This document shows, one piece after another, positions 1-6,004 of a stretch of DNA of 11,707 bases. Below the pieces are notes generated by a model. It searched no databases. It worked only from the letters and a program-made list of their open reading frames with translations, and was not told the origin of the DNA. Origin of the DNA: Desulfovibrio sp. (GTDB lineage Bacteria; Desulfobacterota; Desulfovibrionia; Desulfovibrionales; Desulfovibrionaceae); contig JALHHV010000024.1 of NCBI GenBank assembly GCA_022837365.1, forward strand, positions 1-11,707, in the 5' to 3' direction. Made by a program: the position numbers and the translations under genes. Within the stretch, counting starts at the first letter, position 1. The number at the start of each line of letters is the position of its first letter.

Positions 1-221
1 TTACGGATGGCGACCGCAGAGCGTACTCTTATCGTATTCGACCGAGCCTTAGCCGTTAGACAAGCTTGCGAGTCTTACGGATAAGGACAGCAACGCCATG
101 GCAGGCGAAGTTTGACCGCGTTGCGCACGATGTCCGTAGGGCTCGCAAGCTCGCCCACGGCCACGCTTCGCGCCCTTCGGGTCGGATGCCAACGGGCGAA
201 AGGACAATTTAGAAACAGCCC
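1..221. other. Gene-free left-edge region, lower GC, structured
   Basis: No reading frame here has a credible start, ribosome binding site and protein-like composition. The first 120 bases are about 55% G+C, clearly below the neighbouring genes. The segment contains a long inverted repeat (63-151, listed separately), a short direct repeat of TTACGGAT at 1-8 and 75-82, and a weaker GC hairpin formed by CGCCC at 171-175 and GGGCG at 194-198, just beyond the stop of the gene at 222-599. The composition and repeats suggest a dispersed intergenic repeat, the end of an inserted element or a non-coding RNA locus. Nothing in the window decides between these. Confidence 0.5.
63..151 (+). repeat. Long imperfect inverted repeat / hairpin, possible structured RNA
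   Basis: Arms at 63-83 and 131-151 pair over 21 positions. Eighteen pairs are Watson-Crick and the other three (73/141, 75/139, 82/132) are T opposite G. These become allowed G.U pairs only in RNA read from the plus strand; minus-strand RNA would have A.C mismatches there. Inside lies a perfect 7-bp stem, GCAACGC (90-96) with GCGTTGC (118-124), in the same helical register and separated by a symmetric 6x6 internal loop. The apical loop is 97-117. No T-rich tract follows directly, so it is not an obvious intrinsic terminator. A plus-strand structured RNA or a palindromic mobile repeat are both possible. Confidence 0.5.
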
Positions 222-599
222 CTAGCGCTTGCCGTCCTTGTGCCGGGTCTTGGCCTCGGTGCGCTCCGGGTTGCCCGCCAGATGCCGGAAACGCTTCTCG
301 GCCACGCGGGCGAAGCCGCCCACGATGCGCGGCAGATCGGAATCGTTCCATATTCCGGCAAAGCCCTGCACCGCCCGGACCGCCGGAGCCAGTTCGTACC
401 CGTCGGGCGCGTCCGGGGACAGGGCCACGTCGTCGTACCGCACCGCCCCCGCCATGCCCAGGGCGTCGGACAGCAGGGTGGCCATGGTTTCGGCGAAGAA
501 CCTGCGCACCTCGTCGGGCGATTCGGCGCGGTCCAGACGTTCCCGGAAGCCGGGCAACTGCGCCTGCTCCAGCCGGGTGAACGAAACCTGTCGGGTCAT
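222..599 (-). CDS. Hypothetical protein, 125 residues
   Basis: I do not recognise this protein. The ATG at 599 is chosen because a near-perfect Shine-Dalgarno (AAGGAGGT) lies five bases upstream; the frame stays open to 869, but that extension has no ribosome binding site and overlaps the intergenic hairpins. The product looks soluble and mainly helical, with no signal peptide or membrane segment. An acidic N-terminal half (RLDRAESPDEVRRFF, near residues 16-30) is followed by a Trp/Asp-containing middle (GIWNDSDLPRIV) and a strongly basic C-terminus (KTRHKDGKR). The basic tail could contact nucleic acid, but that is only suggestion. It lies downstream of the glycosyltransferase-like gene on the same strand, separated by two hairpins, so it may be expressed independently. 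Confidence is high that it is a gene and nil for function. Confidence 0.75.
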   Translation of the reverse strand: MTRQVSFTRLEQAQLPGFRERLDRAESPDEVRRFFAETMATLLSDALGMAGAVRYDDVALSPDAPDGYELAPAVRAVQGFAGIWNDSDLPRIVGGFARVAEKRFRHLAGNPERTEAKTRHKDGKR

Positions 600-633
600 G
601 GGCACCTCCTTGCCGGGGCCGCCGTGGCAAAGG

Positions 634-673
634 AAGACGGCGGACGCGCGGCCCCCGAAGGGTCCGCCGTCTT
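634..673 (-). terminator. 12-bp perfect stem-loop, probable terminator or attenuator
   Basis: AAGACGGCGGAC (634-645) is perfectly complementary to GTCCGCCGTCTT (662-673), with a 16-nt loop. Read on the minus strand the stem is followed by CCTTTG, a weak T tract. It sits about 20 bases before the ribosome binding site of the gene at 222-599, so it either ends the upstream transcript or shapes the leader of the downstream gene. Confidence 0.55.
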
Positions 674-691
674 GCCCCCAGCGTAGCAGAA

Positions 692-719
692 ACGCCCCCC
701 CGCGCAAGCGGAGGGGCGT
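692..719 (-). terminator. GC-rich stem-loop downstream of the glycosyltransferase-like gene
   Basis: ACGCCCCCCCGC (692-703) pairs with GCGGAGGGGCGT (708-719) apart from one mismatch, closing a four-base loop (704-707). On the minus strand it is followed by TTCTGC, a poor T tract. It lies about 48 bases past the stop codon at 767, a usual place for a terminator. Confidence 0.45.
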
Positions 720-766
720 GCATGCCGGACCGGGAAGGACGCCGCCGGTATGGGGCGTAGCCAGCC

Positions 767-1777
767 TCAGCGCGAGCAGCGCTCGATCATGTCCCAGAAC
801 TGGCGGGCGATGGCGTCCGGGCTGAAGACGGAACGCAGGGACAGGATGCGTTCGAGGCCGTACGCCCATTCCTCCCTGCCGAAGGTATCGCGCGCCTTGC
901 GCATGTAGCGCAGCACCACGTCTTCGGAGATGTCCTCGCGGATCAGGTAGGGGTAGTCCTCGCCCAGGAAATGCAGCGCGTCGCCGTCGTCCTTGTGGAC
1001 CAGCATGTTCACTCCGCAGGTGGCGGCGATGATGCCCTTCATGAACGGCTTGAACACGCGCTCGCCCATCTGCGGGCGCACCGCGTAGTGGAAGTTGGCT
1101 TCGTTGAGACGCTTGTACCAGTCATGGTTGGGCACGTCGCGGGTGTCGGTGTACACGATGCCCAGCATGTCCTTGATGGCGTCGAACAGCAGCAGGTTCT
1201 TGGGCGCGCCGAAGTAGTACGGCGCGAACCTGTCCGTGGGGGGCGTCACCTGCCCGATGCGCGGGTCGGTGCAGTGGGCCACGAAATAGACCGGGATGCG
1301 CGGGCATTCCTGCGCGTAGTATTCGTACGCCTTCTGCGAGCAGCAGATGATGCCGTCGTAGAATTCGGCGCTGCCCGGTTTCGGCCCTCCGTCGATGATG
1401 TCCACCAGCAGGATGTTGCCGTTGCGCTTGAACTGCCGCAGCAACCGCTTGCGGTTGATGATGTTCTTGTGCGCGATGACGATGGAATTCCTGATGGTCT
1501 TGAGGTTGGTGCACCCAATGTCGTGGCCTTCTCCGCCCCGCCTGGACACCAGGTCGGCATGCATGAAGGTGCGCATCAGCACGCTGGGCGAGCACTGGTC
1601 CACATGGCGCATCACGGCCGCGTCGGCCATGTCGAAACCGTCGTACACGTCGTGGTACAGCCGTGCGAAGCCGCGCCAGAGCAGCGGCCACTGGCGATGG
1701 ATGTCGCCCCGGATGTTGACGGTCACGCGGTTGAAGTGCGTCCTGACCTCTTTTTCGAACACGAAGACGATGTTCAT
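767..1777 (-). CDS. GT-B glycosyltransferase-like protein, 336 residues
   Basis: The preferred start is the ATG at 1777 (MNIVFVFEKEV), which opens with the beta-strand typical of a Rossmann-like N-terminal domain. Only a modest GGTGGA lies upstream, very close. Earlier in-frame starts (1843, 1906) would add Arg/Pro/Gly-rich sequence translated from an intergenic hairpin and are rejected. A second strand-like stretch, GNILLVDIIDGG (about residues 120-131), is followed by DGIICCSQKAYEYYAQ (141-156), the 'visible figure then lookup' pattern of GT-B enzymes. The segment FKPFMKGIIAATCGVNMLVHKDDGD (242-266) and LGEDYPYLI (271-279) resemble the donor-nucleotide C-terminal half of family-1-like transferases. 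No membrane span or signal peptide is seen, so the protein should be cytoplasmic. Donor and acceptor cannot be told; surface polysaccharide or flagellin modification would be typical. The family call is a judgement from pattern, not a recognised orthologue. Confidence 0.6.
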   Translation of the reverse strand: MNIVFVFEKEVRTHFNRVTVNIRGDIHRQWPLLWRGFARLYHDVYDGFDMADAAVMRHVDQCSPSVLMRTFMHADLVSRRGGEGHDIGCTNLKTIRNSIVIAHKNIINRKRLLRQFKRNGNILLVDIIDGGPKPGSAEFYDGIICCSQKAYEYYAQECPRIPVYFVAHCTDPRIGQVTPPTDRFAPYYFGAPKNLLLFDAIKDMLGIVYTDTRDVPNHDWYKRLNEANFHYAVRPQMGERVFKPFMKGIIAATCGVNMLVHKDDGDALHFLGEDYPYLIREDISEDVVLRYMRKARDTFGREEWAYGLERILSLRSVFSPDAIARQFWDMIERCSR

Positions 1778-1843
1778 GCATCCACCATGTTGGCGTGTCG
1801 AATCCGGGTTTGGCGGCGTGCCGCTCCCGCCGTTCAGCCGCAT

Positions 1844-1890
1844 GCAGCCGCCATTCCGGGGCCGCCGTGGCGTCCGTGAATGGCGGCTGC
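1844..1890. repeat. Perfect 13-bp inverted repeat
   Basis: The 13 bases at 1844-1856 (GCAGCCGCCATTC) are exactly complementary to those at 1878-1890, with a 21-nt loop. Neither side has a T tract, so it is not a classical intrinsic terminator. It lies about 65 bases upstream of the start codon at 1777 and about 30 bases beyond the duplicated ettA end. It could stabilise the ettA mRNA 3' end, lie in the leader of the next gene, or be an operator-like palindrome. Confidence 0.5.
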
Positions 1891-1921
1891 TGTCAGACTT
1901 CTTCAAACCGCACGGGCAGGT

Positions 1922-1977
1922 GAACCCCGTTCCGGCCTCTACCGGGTCAATTTCCGGAACTTGATCCGGTGCGGCTG
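1922..1977 (-). repeat. Second copy of the ettA 3' end (56 bp)
   Basis: These 56 bases match 2108-2163 at 51 positions, exactly 186 bases away. The 20 bases that start the repeat, including the stop codon at 1939-1941 and the downstream flank, are identical. Read on the minus strand both copies encode QPHRIKFRKLTR followed by TAG, and all five differences are silent. The copy is not attached to the rest of an ettA gene: upstream of it is palindromic non-coding sequence. It is therefore a relic, not an expressed gene. Confidence 0.85.
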
Positions 1978-2107
1978 GATTGCTCCATGACGGGCACGCT
2001 CGCTACGCTCGCGGTGCCCTGTTCCGCCGTGCGGGCAGGCCAAGCCCGCCTCGCCCGGCGCGGCGCTACGCGCCGCCGGGCAGCCGCGCGCAGCGGGCGC
2101 CGCCTCC

Positions 2108-2163
2108 GAACCCCGTTCCGGCCTCTAGCGCGTCAGCTTGCGGAACTTGATCCGGTGCGGCTG
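2108..2163 (-). repeat. ettA 3' end, copy in the intact gene
   Basis: This is the partner of the repeat at 1922-1977. It contains the last twelve codons and stop of the intact ettA plus 17 bases downstream. See the finding on the silent differences between the two copies. Confidence 0.85.
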
Positions 2164-3807
2164 CTCGGCGTCCTTGCCCAGGCGCTTCTTGCGGTCTTCT
2201 TCGTATTCCGAATAGTTGCCGTCGAAGAAGACCACGCTGGAATCCCCCTCGAAGGCCAGGATGTGCGTGGCGATGCGGTCCAGGAACCAGCGGTCGTGGC
2301 TGATCACCAGCACGCAGCCCGCGAAGTTCTCGATGCCGTCTTCCAGCGCCCGCATGGTGTTCACGTCGAGGTCGTTGGTGGGTTCGTCGAGCAGGATGAC
2401 GTTGGCGCCCGACTTCAGCATGCGGGCCAGGTGCACCCGGTTGCGTTCGCCGCCGGACAGCACGTCCACCTTCTTCTGCTGGTCCTGGCCCATCAGGTTG
2501 AAACGTGAGCAGTAGGCGCGGGCGTTCACCTCGCGGGCGCCCAGCTTGACCGTCTCGTAGCCTTCGCTGATCACCTCGTACACGGTCTTGCCGGGGGTCA
2601 GCGAATCGCGGTTCTGGTCCACGAAGGCCACCTGCACGGTCTCGCCGATCTTCAGTTCGCCCGCGTCGGGCGTTTCCACGCCCGCCAGCATCTTGAACAG
2701 GGTGGTCTTGCCCGCGCCGTTGGGGCCGATGATGCCCACGATGGCCCCGGCGGGGATGATGAAATTCACGTCTTCCATCAGCAGGCGGTCGCCCAGCGAC
2801 TTGGACAGGCCGCTGGCCTCGAAGACCGTCTTGCCCAGACGCGGTCCCGGCGGAATGTAGATTTCCAGGTCCGGGGCGCGCTTTTCGCTTTCGTGGCTCA
2901 GCATGGCCTCGTAGGCGTTGATGCGCGCCTTGCCCTTGGCGTGGCGGCCCTTGGGCGACATGCGGATCCACTCCAGTTCGCGCTGGAGGGTCTTCTGGCG
3001 CTCCACCTCGGACTTTTCTTCCTGTTGCAGGCGCTTTTCCTTCTGCTCCAGCCACGAGGAATAGTTGCCCTTCCACGGAATGCCGCGCCCCCGGTCCAGT
3101 TCAAGAATCCAGCCCGCCACGTTGTCCAGGAAGTAGCGGTCGTGGGTCACGGCGATGACCGTGCCGGGGAAGGTCTGGAGGAAGCGTTCCAGCCACGCCA
3201 CCGACTCCGCGTCCAGGTGGTTGGTGGGTTCGTCCAGCAGCAGGATGTCCGGGCTTTGCAGCAGCAGGCGGCACAGGGCCACGCGACGGCGCTCGCCGCC
3301 GGAGATGACCGACACCGGCGTGTCGCCGGGGGGGCAGCGCAGGGCGTCCATGGCCATTTCGAGGCGGGCGTCCAGGTCCCAGGCGCCCTTGGCGTCCATC
3401 TGCTCCTGCACCTTGCCCTGGCGCTCGATGAGGGCGTCCATCTCGTCCGGCTCCATGGGCTCGGCGAATTTGGCGTTGATCTCCTCGAATTCCTTCACGA
3501 GATCGACCACGTCCTGCACGCCTTCTTCCACCACCTCGCGCACGGTGCGGGTTTCGTCCACCAGCGGTTCCTGCTCCAGGTAGCCGATGGTGAAGCCCGG
3601 CGCGAGCACGGTCTTGCCGTCGAAGTTGGGGTCCACCCCGGCCAGGATCTTCAGCAGCGACGACTTGCCCGAGCCGTTCAGGCCCAGCACGCCGATCTTG
3701 GCGCCGTAGAAGTAGGAAAGGGAAATGTCCTTCAACACCTCGCGCTGGCCGTGGCGCTTGGTGACGCGGATCATCGAATAGATGATCTTGTCCGGTTCGT
3801 TGCTCAT
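2125..3807 (-). CDS. ettA: Energy-dependent translational throttle protein EttA (ABC-F ATPase)
   Basis: EttA binds the ribosomal E site and gates entry into elongation according to the ATP/ADP ratio. The product is 560 residues, close to the 555 of the E. coli protein, with no membrane segment. Cassette 1 has Walker A GLNGSGKSS (42-50), signature SGGE (169-172) and Walker B LLLDEPTNHLD (189-199, catalytic Glu193). Cassette 2 has GPNGAGKTT (361-369), SGGE (451-454) and ILLDEPTNDLD (471-481, Glu475). The helical insert at roughly 90-140 is the arm, and the charged linker at about 250-320, with RELEWIRMSPKGRHAKGKAR, is the P-site tRNA interaction motif. The EttA hallmarks WLEQKEKRL, IPPGPRLG and the basic C-terminus RIKFRKLTR are present. 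ATG 3807 is chosen because AAAGGTGG precedes it by five bases; the in-frame GTG at 3816 falls inside that site. Its transcript must start in the repeat-rich region 3808-4227. Confidence 0.95.
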   Translation of the reverse strand: MSNEPDKIIYSMIRVTKRHGQREVLKDISLSYFYGAKIGVLGLNGSGKSSLLKILAGVDPNFDGKTVLAPGFTIGYLEQEPLVDETRTVREVVEEGVQDVVDLVKEFEEINAKFAEPMEPDEMDALIERQGKVQEQMDAKGAWDLDARLEMAMDALRCPPGDTPVSVISGGERRRVALCRLLLQSPDILLLDEPTNHLDAESVAWLERFLQTFPGTVIAVTHDRYFLDNVAGWILELDRGRGIPWKGNYSSWLEQKEKRLQQEEKSEVERQKTLQRELEWIRMSPKGRHAKGKARINAYEAMLSHESEKRAPDLEIYIPPGPRLGKTVFEASGLSKSLGDRLLMEDVNFIIPAGAIVGIIGPNGAGKTTLFKMLAGVETPDAGELKIGETVQVAFVDQNRDSLTPGKTVYEVISEGYETVKLGAREVNARAYCSRFNLMGQDQQKKVDVLSGGERNRVHLARMLKSGANVILLDEPTNDLDVNTMRALEDGIENFAGCVLVISHDRWFLDRIATHILAFEGDSSVVFFDGNYSEYEEDRKKRLGKDAEQPHRIKFRKLTR

Positions 3808-4227
3808 TGCGTCCACCTTTCGGGGTTATCGTCTGGTCGGGGTTGTCGTCTGGTCGGGGTTGCTGTCCGGCTTCAGGGGCCGGGCCGCCCTGCGCCGCTG
3901 GATGCGGCGCGCGCCTGGCGCGCCGCGCGGGCGGGCGTGCGGAAACGGCTCCGTTCGCCGTGTTCGGGGATATGCCGACGAAACGCGGCCCTTGTGCTTT
4001 TGCAGACCACGGGGATTTTGTCCAGTGCGCGGGGGCGGCATTCCGGAGCGCCACCTAGTGCGCCCCGCCCCCCTGCCGCTCCGGAAACATCCGTGCTATG
4101 CTGGTCGGCGTGACGCCCGTCACGGCGCATGGCCGCGCCCGGCCCTATGATGAACGCACAGGCCCGGCGCACAGGCGCAGCCGCGCCCGGTTCATGCCGG
4201 ACCACACGAAACCCCACGGGAGGCCCC
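3808..4227. other. Divergent intergenic region between ettA and the DUF438 gene
   Basis: No gene is supported in these 420 bases. Next to ettA are three tandem 17-bp repeats (3821-3870). Further right are a 9-bp GC stem-loop (GCGGCGCGC at 3904-3912 with GCGCGCCGC at 3918-3926) and a 10-bp inverted repeat, TTCCGGAGCG (4041-4050) with CGCTCCGGAA (4077-4086). A TATGCT at 4097-4102 could be the -10 element of a plus-strand promoter, but no good -35 lies 17 bases upstream, so I do not list it. Both flanking genes must be transcribed outward from here. Confidence 0.6.
3821..3870. repeat. Three tandem 17-bp repeats upstream of ettA
   Basis: Copies are at 3821-3837, 3838-3854 and 3855-3870 (the last one base short). 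Copies 1 and 2 (CGGGGTTATCGTCTGGT, CGGGGTTGTCGTCTGGT) differ at one base; copy 3 is more diverged. The array starts 13 bases upstream of the ettA start codon, immediately before the ribosome binding site, so it lies in the ettA leader or core promoter. It could be a multimeric binding site or simple slippage. Confidence 0.7.
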
Positions 4228-5826
4228 ATGCATCTCGCCCCGTCCACGTCCATACACGAACTTGTCACCGAACGTCCCTACCTCATCGACGTGCTGGCCG
4301 ACTTCGCACCCGCCTTCGCCAAGCTGAAGAATCCGCTGCTGCGCAACACGCTGGGCCGGGTGGCCACGTTGCAGCAGGCGGCGGACATCGCCGGGCTGGA
4401 GGTCAACGGCCTGATGCTGCACATCGCGCGCGGCGTGCTGGACCATTCCACCGAGGCCGTGACCATCGTGCCCAAGGGCGCGCCGGGCACCGCCGCCAAG
4501 CCCGCCCCCGAGGCGGAGGCGTCGCCCTGCGCCGCCACCTGCGGCACGCCGTGCGACGCGGGACAGGCATCCGCAGCGCCCGCATCCCCCCTTTCCGACG
4601 CCGCGCGCATGAACACCCTGAAGGAACTCATCCGCGAACTGCACGCCGGGGCGGACCCGGCCGGGCTGAAGGCGCGCTTCGCCGCCGCCGTGGGCGACAT
4701 CTCCGGCGGGGACATCGCCCGGCTTGAACAGGCCATGGTGGCCGAAGGGCTGCCCGAGACCGAGATAAAGCGCCTGTGCTCGCTGCACGTGGACCTGTTC
4801 AAGGGCGCGCTGGACGAGGCCCCGGCGGTTTCCGCGCCCGCCGGGCACCCGGTGCGCACCTACATGGACGAGAACGCCAAGGCCATGGAACTGGCCGACG
4901 AGATCATCGCCCAGGTGGACCGCATGCACCGCACCCCCGGCGACCGCACCTCGCCCATCGACGAGATGGCCTGGTCGTTCAGCAGCCGCTACGTCAAGGA
5001 TCTGCTGGAAGACCTGGCCCGCATCGAGGTGCACTACACCCGCAAGGAGAACCAGTTGTTCCCCCTGCTGGAGGAAAACGGCATCGAGGCCCCGCCCAAG
5101 GTCATGTGGGAGGTGCACGACGACATCCGCGCCCTGTTCAAGGCCGCCCGCGCGGCCCTGGAAAACCTGGCCGCCACGGCGGCCGCGCTGGCCGCGCGCG
5201 ACGCGGCGGAAGCCGTGAAGGACATGGTGTACAAGGAAGAGAAGGTGCTCTTCCCCATGGCCCTGGAATCACTGAGCGAGGCCCAGTGGGCGCGGGTGCG
5301 CCACGGCGAGGACGAAATCGGCTACGCCTGGGTGACGCCCGGCGGCGAATGGACGCCGCAGGCCGTCCCTGTGATGGGCGCGACGGGCGCGGCGGGCGTT
5401 CCCGGTACGGCGGGCGCGCCACTGGTGAACCTGGACACCGGCGCGCTGGCCCCCAGCGTGCTCAACCAGATGCTGCGCAGCCTGCCGGTGGACCTCAGCT
5501 TCGTGGATGCCGACGACCGGGTGGCCTACTATTCCGACGTGCCGCACCGCATCTTTCCGCGCAGCGCGGCGGTGATCGGGCGCAACGTAAGCAACTGCCA
5601 TCCGCCCAAGTCGGTGCACATGGTCGAGGAAATCCTGGCCCGGTTCAAGAGCGGCGAGCGGGATTCGGCCGAATTCTGGATCGAACTGGGCGGGCGGTTC
5701 CTGCACATCCGCTACTTCGCGGTGCGCGACACCGACGGAACCTACCTCGGCTGCCTGGAGGTATCGCAGGACGTCACGGACATCCGCGCCCTGACCGGGC
5801 AGCGCCGCCTGCTGGAATGGAGCTGA
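4228..5826 (+). CDS. DUF1858-DUF438-hemerythrin-PAS sensor protein, 532 residues
   Basis: The start is the ATG at 4228, preceded by GGGAGG at four bases; open frame back to 4129 has no such site. Residues about 3-65 (HELVTERPYLIDVLADFAPAF) match the DUF1858 pattern. A Pro/Ala linker with three evenly spaced cysteines (101, 105, 109) leads to a DUF438 domain (about 126-196, NTLKELIRELHAG). A hemerythrin-type four-helix region (about 205-345) has candidate iron ligands His207, His269 and Glu274 (HYTRKE), His297 with Asp298/299, and Glu337/338 in YKEEKVLFP. Residues about 405-525 form a PAS domain of the DUF438-associated type, with the family-typical NCHPPKSVH (456-464). There is no membrane span and no kinase, cyclase or DNA-binding output, so it should be a soluble redox, O2 or NO responsive protein acting through a partner. 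That role is inferred from the domains. It is followed by a strong terminator and is probably monocistronic. Confidence 0.88.
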   Translation: MHLAPSTSIHELVTERPYLIDVLADFAPAFAKLKNPLLRNTLGRVATLQQAADIAGLEVNGLMLHIARGVLDHSTEAVTIVPKGAPGTAAKPAPEAEASPCAATCGTPCDAGQASAAPASPLSDAARMNTLKELIRELHAGADPAGLKARFAAAVGDISGGDIARLEQAMVAEGLPETEIKRLCSLHVDLFKGALDEAPAVSAPAGHPVRTYMDENAKAMELADEIIAQVDRMHRTPGDRTSPIDEMAWSFSSRYVKDLLEDLARIEVHYTRKENQLFPLLEENGIEAPPKVMWEVHDDIRALFKAARAALENLAATAAALAARDAAEAVKDMVYKEEKVLFPMALESLSEAQWARVRHGEDEIGYAWVTPGGEWTPQAVPVMGATGAAGVPGTAGAPLVNLDTGALAPSVLNQMLRSLPVDLSFVDADDRVAYYSDVPHRIFPRSAAVIGRNVSNCHPPKSVHMVEEILARFKSGERDSAEFWIELGGRFLHIRYFAVRDTDGTYLGCLEVSQDVTDIRALTGQRRLLEWS

Positions 5827-5845
5827 GCGGCGCGTCCCGCATCCG

Positions 5846-5880
5846 AAAGCCCGGCGGCCTCCGCCGGGCTTTTTCATTTT
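5846..5880 (+). terminator. Rho-independent terminator after the DUF438 gene
   Basis: AAAGCCCGGCGG (5846-5857) pairs perfectly with CCGCCGGGCTTT (5861-5872) around the loop CCT. TTTTCATTTT follows (overlapping the stem end). It lies 20 bases past the stop codon and separates this gene from the chemoreceptor. Confidence 0.93.
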
Positions 5881-5905
5881 CCCGTACGAACCCTTGCGAT
5901 TCACA

Positions 5906-5932
5906 TAAAGTTATGTCCTAGTCGACCGAACA
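5906..5932 (+). promoter_or_regulatory. Predicted sigma-28 (FliA) promoter for the chemoreceptor
   Basis: TAAAGTTA (5906-5913) and ACCGAACA (5925-5932) are separated by exactly 11 bases. The flagellar/chemotaxis sigma-28 consensus known from E. coli is TAAAGTTT-N11-GCCGATAA, giving 7 of 8 and 5 of 8 matches, including the CCGA core. Transcription would begin near 5940, leaving a leader of about 65 bases before the chemoreceptor start. The site lies between the upstream terminator and the gene it would serve. Confidence 0.65.
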
Positions 5933-6004
5933 AGTCCCGTATGACCACGCGGCGCACCGCCGCCAACCATCCGTCAACATGCAGCCTTCCGGGGGGCACA
6001 CTCG

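Larger units (their letters stand above)
1778..2124. other. Intergenic region with palindromes and a duplicated ettA 3' end
   Basis: No gene is supported in these 347 bases. From left to right they hold a perfect 13-bp stem (1844-1890), a second copy of the ettA 3' end (1922-1977) and a 130-bp palindromic spacer. The spacer contains a hairpin with GGGCAC (1992-1997) and GTGCCC (2014-2019) around two CGCTCG repeats. It also contains a GC palindrome at 2054-2080 that can pair in two registers (CCCGGCG with CGCCGGG, or CGGCGCG with CGCGCCG). These structures lie downstream of ettA and upstream of the glycosyltransferase-like gene on the minus strand, so they probably include the end of the ettA transcript. 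No T tract marks a clear terminator. Confidence 0.6.

Noticed and set aside
613..1871. 16-bp direct match CCGGGGCCGCCGTGGC at 613-628 and 1856-1871
   Set aside because: It is short and made of common GC-rich words; a match of this size can occur by chance in such a sequence.
2066..4113. Long open frames on both strands over ettA
   Set aside because: They are typical high-GC shadow frames; only the EttA frame contains two complete ABC cassettes.
4129..4227. Upstream extension of the DUF438 protein to the ATG at 4129
   Set aside because: The added 33 residues look non-conserved and lack a ribosome site, whereas ATG 4228 has GGGAGG and begins directly at the DUF1858 domain.
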